This document shows, one piece after another, positions 10,873-24,440 of a DNA stretch of 64,000 nucleotides. The notes beneath the pieces were generated by a model. That model had not been told where the DNA came from. It did not search any database and saw nothing but the letters and a program-made list of their open reading frames with translations. Each line of letters opens with the position of its first letter. Within the stretch, counting starts at the first letter, position 1. Origin of the DNA: Orientallactaga sibirica. Its lineage: Eukaryota > Chordata > Mammalia > Rodentia > Dipodidae. The DNA lies in contig JAEOAD010002231.1 of NCBI GenBank assembly GCA_036365145.1, positions 496,001-560,000 of the forward strand. Direction: 5' to 3'. The translations under genes and the position numbers were made by a program.

Positions 10873-13433
10873 TAATTTTGGTATTTAATGGTAGCTTTTA
10901 AATTAGAATTTAATATTCTTCCAGAAATGTAGCAGATATATTAATCAAAATTAGGCAACCGAATTAACCTATATCATGGAGTTATCTTTTGGCTCTGTAT
11001 TCATCTGATCAGCTGGCTACCATCACCTTGGCAAATAACACTGAAGCCTGATAGATTAGAGATTTAGTGGGTATTGGCTTTAATGTCATCATACAACAGC
11101 TGGTGTTAAATGAGTTCTAAGCTCTCAAAATTTCAATAAGCCACCCAGGAGCTCTGCTTAACTATTTTCATAAAATTCCTCTCCTTCCTGGTGCATTCAA
11201 AGTAAATTTTCATAACAGCTGGGACTATGCAAAACTGATAGCGTCTTTTTAAAACATCTTCAGCAAGACAGATTAAGTACCAGAAGAGGAAAGCATTAAG
11301 AAGTTTATTTTATTATCTTAACCTTTGTTGACTTGAATGATTAAGCAGATTCTTAGGCTCTGCTAAAACATTTAGGCCTGGATATTAATTTGATGTTCTT
11401 ATTTATTTAACCCTTGGCTTTTTCTTTAGCCTTAATGAATCCAGTACTCACTCGATCCTGCATACACTGCCTATGAAAGGGAATGGTTATAGCACAATAG
11501 AAAGAAATCAATTGTGAGAAAATCTTTTTAATGCTCTCCAAATCCAGTAGAAGTTGTCATGGAAACAGCAAGTTCATAGTTTGTAAATGTTCTTCCTATA
11601 TTTTCTCATCAAAGGGGTTTTCAGTGTTCTATGCCATGCTTTAACCTCTAAGAGAGACATGTCGAATTAAACTTGGGAACATTTCTCAATTTAACATAGG
11701 TCTGAATATGGGTCAATTTAGAAAATTATTTCTGCAAGCAGTGGTTCATGTAAAGACAGTATTTTCCTTGGGATTCAGTGTGGTGAATTATGTTATATCT
11801 CGGGTTTTTTAGTTGAATGAATAGATCCATCAAGTAAGAAATATAATAGCTATCAGTAGAAGTTCAGGGATAATGACAAAGTATTTTATATCACTTTAAA
11901 TCTGGTACTTTATCTTTAATGTAAAAGATTTTATAAGTTTACCTATCCTTGATAAATATGTGAAGTAGTCATAGTGGGTAAACTGCTATATAAAATCCCC
12001 TGATGACAGAGTTAACACTGTGCAAAAATACTGTCTTAATAAAACAACAACATGGCAGGAGAATGCCTGCGATGACCACAGAGGCATAAAAATGAAACTG
12101 AACTGAAATCCAACCCTAACACATCCTCTGGCAAGGGCTTTAGAGCAGTGATGCTAAGTGGTTGAAATAAACACTAGATTTCCTTTCTGCCTTTTAGATG
12201 CACTGGCTTTCCTGTGAAATAATTAATTGTTTCAGCTTATAAAATAAAGGGAAGATTTCATCTGTCTACATTTTATCCACATATTGCTAAGGTCAACTTA
12301 GAAGATGTATTGCACAATGTTTTCAGACTATTGTGCACTATTTCACATTCATCTTAAAAGTTCAGTAAAGTGAAATATTTTACATGAAAAAGAATATATG
12401 TATGTATATATGTTATTCCATTTTGGTTTCTTTGCTTGAATCTTTATAAATGCTGCTTTTTGTGAATACTGTTAAATAATTTAAAGACTCAATGAGTAAT
12501 ATGTTAGTGATTCTCCCTTAAACACAAGACTACACAGAATATTTTATTCCCCTTGTCTCATATTTAAACAAGCTAATTTTCACTTGAATTCAAATGTAAA
12601 ATTCTGAGATTTGGTAGTTCATATAAATTGGGGCTGTGATTTGCATTAACCACTACAGCTGAAGAATACAATAAAAAAGTACAGGAAAAGATAGATTTGA
12701 AGTTGGTGACTTTAATATTATTTAAGAAAGAGAAAGTAAGCCCTTTATGAAATATAATAAAATTTGTATTTGAAATAGACAAAGATGCAATTTAAATTGT
12801 ACTTGATAATGCCTATGAATAATGAACACATTACCAATAGAAAGTGCACCAGTTTATAAGTAATCTACTCACACATCATTGCTGTCACTTTTCCCAGCAA
12901 TCCCAAGTGCAAAATCCTGTTGCAACCAGCAATGTTTGGAGTAACACAACCAAATCAAAATTGAGACAGTATAAAATACAAGATTCTCATGGTGTGTCAG
13001 GATTTATAGAAATGACAAGGGGGCAGGATTATGGCTGTGTTTCATCCCTTCAGGATGGGTGGAATAATGGCTTGTGCACTCAGTGATCCTGCTCAGGGAG
13101 AGTGGTTCCTGTAGGTCTGAATGAGATGGGTCTCTGGAAAGTCATTTAATGCCAGACAGCGCATCCTTTCATAAGCATCCCTGCACTAATGTGTGCAGCA
13201 GCTCCTTGGAGCAGACACAGTCTGTAAATCATGACTGGCAAACAAGACCGGCTTTGTGGGGAAGGCTGCCGGTTACTGGACCCTACTTCACATGCAGCTC
13301 TGCAGCGATGTTGGAGGGAAAGAGGAAGCTTTACTGTCCACCTGCCAGAAGTCAGTTAAACTTTGCCTCATGAATGTTGACACTGAGAAAGCCCTTATTG
13401 GCCAGAGTTCCTTCTGCTGTTTGTATATCTTTT
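10873..13433. other. 2.5 kb repeat-poor intronic block
   Basis: No SINE, LTR or coding exon recognised. AT-rich and complex, with some lower-AT segments near 11000-11250. A candidate place for conserved non-coding elements, but conservation cannot be judged from one sequence. Confidence 0.5.
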
Positions 13434-13637
13434 ATTTTTAAATATATTATTTATTGATGAGTGAGAGAGAGAGAGAGAAAATTGGCATGCCAGGGCCTCA
13501 AGCCATTGCAGATTTATTCCAGCTACAGGTACCAACTTGCACATCTGGCTTTACATGCATGGGTCCTGGGGAATCGAACCCAGGTTCTTGAGCTTTGCAG
13601 GCATGCAATTTAACTGCTGAGCCATGTCTCCAGCCCT
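13434..13637 (-). repeat. ID-headed SINE, antisense
   Basis: tattatttattgatgagtga, GA run, gcatgccagggcctcaagcc, gtcctggggaatcgaaccca, gctgagccatgtctccagcc. Confidence 0.85.
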
Positions 13638-14119
13638 GTACTTCTCAATTAGCATAAAAGGTAGTGATAGAAAGTGTTATCTTATAACATTGCTTTCACT
13701 ATTCCATCTTGTGATAGCAAAGAAAAAAAAAAGGGTGACTCACAATGGCAGACTGACAATGCTGTTTGGATGTGCAAAGATAGAAGTAATTGTAACTGTA
13801 GGAAGGGCATGGGGAAACAGGTGGTGATTCCTGCCTCTCTCACCATGTCTCCCAAAGACCATCAGCCTGAGCTAAGGAGACCCACCAAATTCTTAATTGT
13901 GCTCTAGCGTGGCTTTATTCCTCAGGCCTTTTGTCAAGCTTATTATTTTTAGAAACTGACTTAACATGTTTATCTTCACTATTTCAACTATGGCCCAACC
14001 TTGAACTATCTTGCCAAAAAATTGACCTCATCATCATTGAAAGTGGGCCATCACTTTGTGAGATTTCCAGATTGCCAGAGGGACATTCTTCCAGTATTGA
14101 AGTAGAAAATGAGGAAGGA

Positions 14120-14291
14120 GCCGGGCGTAGTGGTGCATGCCTTTAATCCCAGCACTCAGGGGAGGGAGAGGTAGGAGGATCGCTGTGAATTTGAGGCCAC
14201 CCTGAGACTCCATAGTGAATTCCAGGTCAGCCTGGGCTAGAGGGAAAACTTACCTTGAAAAACTAACGAAAAAGAAAAAATACAAAAAGAA
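14120..14291 (+). repeat. B1 SINE with intact target duplication
   Basis: gccgggcgtagtggtgcatg, ctttaatcccagcactcagg, ccaggtcagcctgggctaga and an A-rich tail. Perfect 14-bp duplication aaaatgaggaagga at 14106-14119 and 14292-14305. Confidence 0.93.
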
Positions 14292-14305
14292 AAAATGAGG
14301 AAGGA

Positions 14306-15480
14306 AGGATGGGACTGAGGGCACTAAAGGGGGCCAGACAGGACAGAGAAGCTTCTGAGAAATGCCTTCCTTCCGAGTCACATATGCTTATATTCTAGCT
14401 TTGGAAAGCTGCCCAAGTTACTTCTCATATTAACAATCATCAAACACTTGCCTTTCCACACTAATTGTTATAAGCAGTGTGCCATGTATTGTCTTGTGTA
14501 TAGCTATATGCATTTGTGTGTGTATATTTACAGAAAGAAAGATTCTCACAAAGAGGAATTAATCTAACCATAAATATGTTTCACATACACATCTATTAAA
14601 GTATTTACTCCTGATTGCATTTGCCTGTGATACCTTTTGAAAGTTACTCACAGGTGCAGATTATTCACATGTAGAAGCTCTAAAAACATGCAAATATGAA
14701 CTAGTCTTATTTATATTCCAATTCTTATAAAGAAAAGTAAATGGCCAAATCCACTTATTGACTTTATTTGATGACTTGATACATCTCCCATAGCTACTTT
14801 TGAAAAAGTGTATTTCTATTCAATGTGGCATTTTAGGATTAAATAAAATAAAATTAATCTTAGAGAAATTGATGATTTGTTTTTCCTACCCTATCAGCAG
14901 ATAGGGAATATCATTTGCTGTTTTCCCTTGCAAAGTCAGAGGAAAGTAAACCCAGTGACAGTCACAGCAACGACTGGTTTGGACTCCCAAATAGAGTCCG
15001 TGACACTGTTCACCAGTCTTTGTGGGATAAATCTCTTCCACGACTTGAATGGTGAAGAAAAGTTGGAGACATAATTGAGAAGTCAGTTCTCTTACATATC
15101 TGATTTTGTCATACTTATTAATGGTTGAGGAATCAAGAAATGTCTGGTGTGCCACCATCATGATTTTCTTGGCATTGAGAGGCTCTGACATAGTCCATGA
15201 AGCTGATGTAAGTTATAGTGGCACCTGGTAATTTTTCAGCCCTAACTCTCCCCTATTCTCTATTTACCTAATTTTCATTTTATATTTTCATTGTATATGA
15301 TTCTATATCCTATATATCATATGACAACACTTTATCTAAGTTTATATATATATTGAGCATATTCTCAATCTATTTTTATTCTACTTAACTGTCCTTTGAA
15401 AAGGCAAGCACTGAAAACATTGTGAATTATTGCTAGTTTTTTAATTAGATGTTTTTACAAGTAGAAATTATTTTATCTTT
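14306..15480. other. intronic sequence, nothing recognised
   Basis: AT-rich unique sequence. An antisense 101-codon open frame at 14886-15191 has no recognisable family and no splice or start context. Confidence 0.5.
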
Positions 15481-15483
15481 TTT

Positions 15484-15818
15484 GTTGTGTGTGTGGTATG
15501 TGTGTGTATACAGATGAGTGTGCTCTTTCACACACATGTGGAAGCCAGAGGAGAATGCCAAGAGCCTTCTATTGATCATCCCCTTGTTTCCTTGAGACGA
15601 GTCTCTCTCTGAACGCAGAGCTGCCATTTTCTGTCAGACTGGCTGAGCAGTGAGCCTCAGCGATTCTCTGGTCTCTGCTTCCCACGAGACTAGGGTTACA
15701 GGCAGGTGAGCCATCCCCGGCTGGTTGTGTAGGCACTGCAGAATCAAACTCAGGCCCTCCCAAGCCCTCATGCTTGTGTTGAGTATGCTCTTAATCACCG
15801 AGCCATCTCCCCAGCCTT
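15484..15818 (-). repeat. B2-like SINE, antisense
   Basis: tgtgtgtggtatgtgtgtgt, catgtggaagccagaggaga, gactagggttacaggcaggt, cagaatcaaactcaggccct, ccgagccatctccccagcct. Confidence 0.7.
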
Positions 15819-17700
15819 AGCCTGTCTTCTTCAGCACAGCTGATACTCGTCTTATTACCGAAGAAGACCCTTGCTCCAGCTTAACTGTTATCATTCAATC
15901 TTTCACATGTCTTCAATCATGTTTGTATTGCTTAAAGAATTTATAGTCATTTGATCACTACAATTTCAATGATGAAAACAGTATTAAGGAACATTTTACT
16001 TTTGAACATTTCTTGTTTCTCTGCCAAATAGAGAACTGTTTATTTTTGGAGCTCTACTCAGTGCATGTGCCATTTTTATTTTTACCTGTAGATAAATACA
16101 GTATTTCTACACTGACAATGGAAGGTTGCTAGGGGATCTTCAGTGTTAGACAAATAGTATGAAGCCATTCTCTTTTTTTTCTTTCTTGGCTCTCAAAGCA
16201 AAACTACTTTCTAGTCTTGCAACTTTTTGTTTAGTAGTCATTTGTAATTATTCAATATTATTGTAAAAGGAAATGAATTTTGAGGAGTTACAGGAAGAAG
16301 GGACTATCTGGAGATCTAGAAAATACTTTGGATGTGTTTAGAAAGTTAATGTAGAGATTTACTACTTCACTCTTCATTTTACACTTTTAGGCAGAAAAGT
16401 CAAACAAAATAGAAATGGAGACAGCTTGCCATGTCACCAGTACAATGGTGACTGCTAATGCTGTAATTCTACACGGGTCTGCAGTATTACTTCCATTTTT
16501 GAGCCATGTAGTTCTAATAAAATGTGTCAGGGACGAAGGTAAAGTTCGAGTCATGATATCTACCCAGAATTTTATGTAGTAACTGTTACAATAACTCAAG
16601 ATATTTAGAATGTGTCAAATAAAATGGCATGTGCCCTCCGGGTTGTACTTTGAGAAACTGTCACAATCTACGTGGGATCTCCTTTCAGGGTAGAGACTAA
16701 TACTTATGGTTGGAGTAAAGGAAAGAAATTCTGTGTTTTTCCTCTTCCTAGTTATGGGAATGTGGGTGCTGTTTTGTGCAATCTTCCCTCTTTATTCTGA
16801 AGTAATAATTCTCAGAGAGCAGATTGTAAACTGCAGACTGGGAGCCCATAGGTCAAATTGTGATAATAGATAACTTTTATTAAGTTTTCCAAAATTAGCT
16901 GCTAACATTGTAATATTGTATAAGTTGCATAGCATTTTTTCATTTTTCTTTGTAAAATCAGCAAATCTGGTACCAGTTTGTCTACTTTTTTTCCATATGT
17001 TTATTTAGCAGATGCTAAATGGGTCCATCTGCTATAGATGGGGACTGTATTAGACACTGCACTCACCTTCATTTACACATGTATGTAATCCCTGTAGATA
17101 GGAATTTGAAATATTAGGTATTAACATGATTTGCTTCTGGTATTATGATAACAAGATCCATCACAATATGCAAACTTAGGTCACAAAATGATGCTAAGTC
17201 ATTTGTTTTCTAGGAAAAAGGCTAAGTCATTGCTTATAAAACAGTTTACGTACTATTTTCTTTTAAATTACAAGTAATTCTTTTTGTACTGTTTTTATAC
17301 CAACTTCTCATACCATAGAATTTGTTTCATTTATGTTCTTAGTCAAAGTTTAAAATTAGTATTAGTTCAAACTTGATAGTTCTTTTTTTTTTTTTTTTAT
17401 CAATTCCAGGGTACTTTATACTATTTTAAAGATATTTTTGTTTAAAATATAAATTATAAGACAACTGATATTTTAAAGTTTGTCATTTCATATATAGAAT
17501 ACTACAGCAATGAAAGGCATGTTGACAATGTTAACATGATAAATTTTAGTCTTCTAATTAGATATGTTTACAATCAGAGCATCACATTCTTCACAGGGTA
17601 CCACTTGAGAGTGAGTAGTTACTGTGAGAAAAAATAATTGGGACCCTAAATTTCAGAGTTTCTCCCAGAGTTTTCTTTAACAATATGTAACTTTATTACT
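15819..17700. other. 1.9 kb repeat-poor intronic block
   Basis: AT-rich unique sequence with a T run near 17382-17398. No exon or repeat recognised. Confidence 0.5.
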
Positions 17701-17716
17701 TAAGATAGTCTTTCTT

Positions 17717-17873
17717 GGGCCAGGCATGGTGGTGCACGCCTTTAATCCCAGCACTTAGGAGGCAAAGGTAGGAGGATTGCCATGAGTTTGAGGCCACTCT
17801 GAGATCACATAGTATTCTGGGTCAGCCTAGGCTAGAATAAGACCCTATCTTGAAAAACCAAGTTAAAAAGAAA
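17717..17873 (+). repeat. B1 SINE
   Basis: gggccaggcatggtggtgca, ctttaatcccagcacttagg, gggtcagcctaggctagaat, then an A-rich tail. Flanked by the similar words aagatagtctttctt and aagatggtctatct, a diverged target duplication. Confidence 0.88.
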
Positions 17874-18523
17874 AAGATGGTCTATCTCAAATATCTATGT
17901 TAGTCACAGCTGAAGTTTATGGATGTTTAGAAGTATATTATAAATTTAGCTGCATGGGTTTTTGTTGGACCCAAGTAATCTCCTTTGTAATGCTAGTCAG
18001 TGTATGTCTAGAAACAGTCATGTTTTATGTATTATACATGCTTTCTGAGATTTTGTTGTTCTGGTTGTATAGTTGGATTAACGGAAATATCTCCCCTTAC
18101 AAACATTCCTAACAAAATTGCCCTATTGGGGCACCAGTAAAAAACAAGTTTATGAATTGCTTGGAACTGTCCCTTACAGCTGTACTGACAAACATTAAGA
18201 GGAAGAACTAATTTAGGGTTGTGTTATTAATCCTCTCTTTTGTGTCCTCCTTAATACAAAAATAATTGGAACCTGATTTCTCTGAGAGTAACAAATACAG
18301 AATTTGAAGAGGTAGCCTACAAGGTTGAAAATAGATGGCATAAAACATTTTATAAGGTGAATTGTGTTTCCTTTCTTGGAAAAGAATTAATATGCATCTT
18401 CAATGATTATTTATTGTGTTTTTAACTTTTGAGTGATAGGAATTGTGATTGAGCTTTTATTAGAATTAAATTTTTTGAAATTAAAAATCATTTGTCAATA
18501 CCAGGAACACTTTCTGGGTAAAT

Positions 18524-18676
18524 TTCTCCCCCTCCCCCCACCGAAGCAGGGTCTCGTTCTAGCCAGGCTGACCTGGAACTCACTTTGTAGTCTCAGGGTG
18601 GCCTCGAACTCACTGCAATCTTTCTACCTCTGCCTCCCAAGTGCTGGGATTAAAGGCGTGTGTCACCACACCCGGC
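18524..18676 (-). repeat. B1 SINE, antisense, with target duplication
   Basis: cagggtctcgttctagccag, ggtggcctcgaactcactgc, gtgctgggattaaaggcgtg. Duplication ctgggtaaat at 18514-18523 and 18677-18686. Confidence 0.9.
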
Positions 18677-18719
18677 CTGGGTAAATCTTAATTGTCCTAT
18701 TTTTAAAGAATGATGAAGG

Positions 18720-18835
18720 GGCAAGGAGTGGTGGTGCACACCTGTAATCCCAACACTTCACAGTCTAATGCAGAAGGATTATAAGTTTGAGACCAGCCTG
18801 TGTTACATAGTTCAGAAAAATGTCCAAAAATGTTA
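18720..18835 (+). repeat. older B1 SINE
   Basis: gggcaaggagtggtggtgca, cacctgtaatcccaacactt, gagaccagcctgtgttacat. Lies 43 bp from the antisense B1 at 18524, so the two form a head-to-head inverted pair. Confidence 0.75.
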
Positions 18836-19745
18836 GTACAGACATATTTAAAGAACAATAAAGTGAAAGATGATGTGGATAAGAGAAGTTCACTTGCTGC
18901 TCCTGTCAAACTTTTAAAATGGCAAAATAAAGCTATTTCTTAGCCAAGAAATTTTCTATAAACCCCTAGGGGATATCCTATGTTTATAGTTTCTAAGTTC
19001 TGCTTGGACACCTCCAGTGACACCTCTTAGAAAGCAGACACAATAATTATAGGCAGTGCTACACATTGTAAAGTAATTAAATCATTCCTTTAACAAATGC
19101 TGCTTCTGCTTTGAATCAGCATCTACTGGTCTCTATTTCCTATATATTTAGTTTTATTCCTGGCTTCTGAACTCATTCTGTCATCAGACAGTCTTAATAG
19201 TGAGGGTTTAGAAACACTAACCTGCAAGTTTACACAGTACTCTAAGGCCCTTCTAGCCTAACCTCATTGACTGCATTCCTCAGCAGGTGGTGGCCCTTCA
19301 GAAACTGAACCCACCCTCTGGTAGGAGTCACTATACTCTGTGCCCAGCATCCAGTCAATTCTGTCTGAAAGACCTCGGACATCCTGTTGTGACTTCTATT
19401 TTTCCCTTCCTCGTGTCTAGTTTGAGATGGTCATAATGAAGGAAGTACTACCAAGGATGTTAGAGTGAGGGAAAAATCCTCTCTTCAGTTTGTGAACTAT
19501 TGGGTCCTTGATATTTCACACACTGAATAATGATACTTGTTTAACAGTTATCCCGGACATCTCCTATAAAAACTTTTTGTTGTTCATGTTTGTTTAGTCA
19601 AGTTTGTTCCATGCCATTTTTCCAACGTGAATGTCCCCAGTGTTTCACAAGTCAAGCAGTGTGGGCAGTTGTCCAGTTCCTATTATTAATGAAACCTCCT
19701 CTCCACTGACATGGCACTAGGAAGCTTCATCTCAGAGCTGTAAAG
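18836..19745. other. intronic sequence, nothing recognised
   Basis: Unique sequence between SINEs; no exon with Gly-X-Y coding seen. Confidence 0.5.
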
Positions 19746-19759
19746 TGATAAACTCTTCT

Positions 19760-19989
19760 TTTTCTTTTAAGATTTTTAAATTTTTATTTATTTATTTGAG
19801 AGAGATAGAAAGAGGAGGAGGCAGATCGCTAGAGAGAATGGGCACGTCAGGGTCTGTAGCCACTGCAAACGAACTCCAGACACATGCACCACCTTGTGCA
19901 GCTGGCTCACCTGGGTCCTGGGGAATTGAACTTGGGACCTTTGCCTTTGCAGGCAAATGCCTTAACCACTAAGCCATCTCTTCAGCCCA
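19760..19989 (-). repeat. ID-headed SINE, antisense, with target duplication
   Basis: tttatttatttatttgagag, gaactccagacacatgcacc, gtcctggggaattgaacttg, ccactaagccatctcttcag. Flanks tgataaactcttct (19746-19759) and tgacaaactcttct (19990-20003) differ at one base. Confidence 0.92.
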
Positions 19990-20003
19990 TGACAAACTCT
20001 TCT

Positions 20004-21165
20004 CTCCTCTTGTGCTCCAGAACTGCTTGCATCTCACATCACCAGCTGAGAAAGGTGGCAATACTTTGTGTAAAGAGAAGCGATTCAGCTTCAGTCATGA
20101 CATGATAGGCATACCTCCTGTGATTTTCTTTTAGCCGCATATGGGAGTCATAAAGGCTATGGCTGATGAGGTGGTAGAACTGGTACCTTATCTAAGTCTC
20201 CCAGATTGCCACCTGGTTTTTAACATGTTAACTTTGTTCCTTGTAGGGACTGAAATCAGAGCCCCATTGGAGGAAAAAGTAGCATCTATGAAAAACATCT
20301 GTATTTTGTAAATTGGGCAATTGCTTTTAGACCTAAGATATCAGAAAACTTTTTTTTCTTGATTATGTATGCATTCAAACAGCACATTACTATTCACTTT
20401 TTTCCTTCCTCTTTATTTACTGACAAATAAAGAAGCACATAATTCAATATTTATAAGGTTCATGATATAATAGGAAGAAAAAATTCTAGCTTCTGTGTCA
20501 TATGGTCAAGTGCTTTGGATTAAAGTATATTTAAATAAAAGATGATAAATGCACATAAGGTTTATTTTGAATTTTTATTGTTTTCAATAACTTTCTAAGA
20601 TGAGTTATCTTTAATCTTTGACATTTTTGCTTGGACTAATTATTGAAATTATTAAAATATGGAAGTATAAAGAGAAATTTAAGGTAAAATTTTTGAATGT
20701 TATCAGTGTAATTATTTAAGTAAATTATGTATTTAAGTAAAATGCATACATCATGATATATAACAGTATAAAACACTGCCACTTTTCACTAAATGACAAT
20801 ACCATCATTTGCAATCAGGAAATGAATGCTAAAATGTGGAAATTTCATGTTATTTTTTTCTAACATCCATGTAATTATAAAACAGATTTAATTTCACAGA
20901 ATTTAGAACATTCTAAGATTCTCCCATAGACTGTTAGAGCCTCTTTCATTAAGAATTCAATCATGGGCATCCTCCCAAACTGATCCATTACTTTATGATG
21001 CAATTCTTCCTTTTGTAAAAGAATTACACCTTTTTCTGTTCTTTCTCTAAAGATACTCTACCAACCATATTTTGAAATTTACTTGATTCTAGAATCAGTG
21101 CTATAAACTACAATGAACAGTTGATGCAGTGAGAAAAGTCCTTTGTTGACATGTTTTTCTTTTTT
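20004..21165. other. intronic sequence, nothing recognised
   Basis: Very AT-rich unique sequence; no exon or repeat recognised. Confidence 0.5.
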
Positions 21166-21180
21166 AAAAAATTATGATGG

Positions 21181-21424
21181 TTGGGCTGGAGAGATGGCTT
21201 ATCAGTTAAGGCGCCTGCCTCCTAAGCCTAAGAACGCTGGTTCCAATCTCCAGGTCCCATGTTTAGCCAGATGCAGTGACACAAGGGTGCAATGCCACAC
21301 TTGACCACAAGGGGGCTCACACATCTGGATTTCATTTGCAGCAGCTGAGAGGCTGCTGGCGCACCCATCTCTATCTGTTTTCCTCTCCCTGTCTCTCTCT
21401 CTCTCTGTCTCTCTCCAAAAAAAT
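21181..21424 (+). repeat. ID-headed SINE, CTCF-motif subfamily
   Basis: ttgggctggagagatggctt, gcgcctgcctcctaagccta, ccagatgcagtgacacaagg, then an extra segment with ccacaagggggctc (21305-21318), gcagcagctgagaggctgct, and a CT-rich end. Flanks aaaaaattatgatgg and aaaaaaatttatggtg look like a diverged target duplication. Confidence 0.88.
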
Positions 21425-21432
21425 TTATGGTG

Positions 21433-21757
21433 TTTGTGTGTATGGTGTGCGTATATAGGCACAAGTTCATGTGTGAGTAGAGGCATTCACATGCCATGGT
21501 ACTCACGTGGCAGGGAGAGGATAAGTTTGTGCATCGGTCCTTGCCATCAACCTTGTTTGAAGCAGCAGTCTCTCATTGTTCACCACTGGCCCTGAGCTTT
21601 CCCAGCCTTTCTCTGCCTCCTCTCTCACCATTGGAGGGTTGGGATTACACATGCTCTGTATTGCATCTGGCCATGCCTGTATTCTAAGGATCCAAACTCT
21701 GGTCCTCACAGTTGGATAGCAAGAGCTTTACTCACTAAGCCATCTCCCTAGCCCCTC
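21433..21757 (-). repeat. B2-like SINE, antisense
   Basis: gtttgtgtgtatggtgtgcg, tactcacgtggcagggagag, gggttgggattacacatgct, ggatccaaactctggtcctc, cactaagccatctccctagc. Confidence 0.68.
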
Positions 21758-22149
21758 TTCTTCGGATATTAATGCAACACAATGTAGGTGCGTCAGTGGA
21801 ATGAGTCCTTTGGAGGCAAAGCCCTTGTTTCTAATTCAGCTTTAGAAAGCACTGCATTAGAGATCTTTGGTCTGTGGCCCAAATCCTACCCTCAAATATA
21901 TTTTTGTTTGAACTATGAAATATTTTAATGTAAAATTGAATGCAATGCATTATGTAGAGCATTCACTGACAAACAGCCAAAATCTTGGTCCAGTTTCTTG
22001 AGAAGCAGGTGACAATGTAGCAGCAGTAGGTCTGTGTTCTGCAGCAAAAGCTATTGAGTAGTTATAGTTTCCTTTTAGGTGTGTCTTCATTTAAGTCTCT
22101 CTACTTCCTGTTATGTTAAATCTGTTTTGGTGACTAGAATATTTGACCC

Positions 22150-22204
22150 AAGGCATTGTGGAAGCTAGACTAGTGCTCTACCACTGAAATACAACCCCTA
22201 GTCT
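22150..22204 (-). repeat. short ID monomer fragment, antisense
   Basis: actagtgctctaccactgaa followed by atacaacccctag resembles the reverse-complement ID head. Confidence 0.5.
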
Positions 22205-22358
22205 AAAAAAAAAACTGCTTCTTTACTTAAACTCACTGCTAAATCTATAATCATTTGAGTTTTCTTCACATGCACAATGTTGCAGTCAGGTTTGCACTGC
22301 CGACAGAAATCACCCAACCAAGAGCAGCTTGTGGGAAAAAAAGGGGGGGTTTGTTTTG

Positions 22359-22651
<293 letters not shown>

Positions 22652-23183
22652 AGACTCAAGGGGACGCTCCATTACGGCAGGGGAAAACGATGGCATGAGC
22701 AAAGGGTGGACATCACCCCTGGCCAACATAAGGCAGACAATAGCGATAGGAGAGTGTGCCAAACACTGGCAAGGGGAAACTGGCTATAATACCCATAAGC
22801 CTGCTCCCAACAATACTGCCTCCAGGAGGCATTAATTCTAAATCTCCATCAGCAGGGAACCTAGCATTCAGCAACCTAAGTTTATGGGGGACCCCTGAAT
22901 CAAACCACCACACACAGCATGTTCAAACATGTCTTAACCTGTGAGCAGTATTTTGTCCCTTTTGGAAACATGCAGATTTCAATAATGTTTTCAGACTCTT
23001 TTATATTCTGCAACTGAACCATACTTGGGGAGGTCTATAAAACAAAGTGAATTAACAGGGATATTAGGGAACAGGACCAGATTAGTAGAAAAAGTATCCA
23101 GAGTGGTATAAATTCAAGTAATAGTACTCTTTTTGTGAGCTTCCGAAGTACTCCATTATCTTTTTGTTGCTGAGATTACTTTT

Positions 23184-23420
23184 TAATTTTATTTTTGAGA
23201 GAGAGACAGGGAGAGAAAAAAGGAGGGGGAGAGTAAATGGGCATTCCAGGGCCTTTGATCCACTGTGAATGAACTCCAGATGTATGTGCCCCCTTGTGGG
23301 CATGTGCAACATTGCACACTTGCATCACTTTGCGTCTGGCTACATGAGACCTGGAGATTTGAACATGTGGTCTTAGGCTTTGCAGGCAAGTGCCTTAACC
23401 GCTAAGCCATCTCTTCAGCT
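23184..23420 (-). repeat. ID-headed SINE, antisense, CTCF-motif subfamily
   Basis: ttttatttttgagagagaga, ggcattccagggcctttgat, gtgcccccttgtgg (23286-23299), acatgagacctggagatttg, cgctaagccatctcttcagc. Flanks ctgagattactttt (23170-23183) and ctgagatcactttt (23421-23434) form a target duplication with one mismatch. Confidence 0.9.
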
Positions 23421-23434
23421 CTGAGATCACTTTT

Positions 23435-24057
23435 GAAGTGTTCAGTTGTCCATCCCAAGAACTATCCAACATTTATTGCAGGCTAAGTACACTGTTTCAG
23501 AAGCTTAAGGGTAACCACTGTACTGAGCTCCGTAGGCTTGTCTCTCAGTTTGTCTATGGATAGACTTCCAGTCATCTTCTTTGTCTACTGGGACAAAAGA
23601 GAGGCTTACCTCCAGAGTGCATGCCCAAGGAATGTTAGACTCAACTCAGCCCAAACTGCTACACAGAAATTTAGCAAATAACTATTAAGCTAGAAATTAA
23701 GGAAGTGGAGCTTCTAGGGTGCAGCAGGGCATTCTGGCCTTCTATTTCAGCATAAAAATGGCAAAAATAAAAAATTTTAAAGTTGATCTTTTCTCAAAGG
23801 CTGTTCTGTCAGCTCATGAAACCCTGATTTTCTTGGAGCTGTTCATTCATGGTTCACACTGTCTCTACTCTGCCAGATGCAGGCTGCTTCCTTTTAGGGA
23901 AATGGACAGGGTGTGTTGAAATTGAGGAGAGCACACCTTGACTTAACATTGTCCACTAGATGCAGCTTAGGTTGTAGAGAAATGCAGGGGAAAATATTAT
24001 AGGGTTGTACACTATGGTAATTCTACCACACTGTGGTAGTTCTGCACTGTCTTAGAG
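23435..24057. other. intronic sequence, nothing recognised
   Basis: Unique sequence; no Gly-X-Y exon or named repeat. Confidence 0.5.
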
Positions 24058-24069
24058 GGAAGGCTTCTT

Positions 24070-24263
24070 TTATTTAACATTTTGTTTATGTGTTTACTTG
24101 AGAAAGAGAGAGAGAATGGAAGCCAGGGCCTCTAGCCACTACAAAGGAACTCCAGATGCATGTGCCACTGTCCATCTGGCTTATGTGGGTCCTGGAGGAA
24201 TTGAACCTAGATCCTTTGCATTTTCAGGCAAGTGCCTTAACCACTAAGCCATCCCTCCAGCCT
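24070..24263 (-). repeat. ID-headed SINE, antisense, with target duplication
   Basis: tgtttacttgagaaagagag, agggcctctagccactacaa, ccactaagccatccctccag. Flanks ggaaggcttctt (24058-24069) and ggaagacttctt (24264-24275). Confidence 0.9.
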
Positions 24264-24440
24264 GGAAGACTTCTTGAGAACTAGAAATCTGTTACTCAAG
24301 ATTTTGTATTTTAAGTGTGTGTTGCCTGAAAATCAGATGGGGCTACATTCAAGCTTGTTTACTTTTTTTTTAAAGGCCAGTTTAAAGGTAGTGTTTCTTA
24401 ATAAAATGGATGCTCTAGATAAAACTTTTAGAGACTTTTT

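Noticed and set aside
14886..15191. 101-codon antisense frame (MSEPLNAKK...)
   Set aside because: No recognised domain, no splice partner and AT-rich codon use; kept only as a note.
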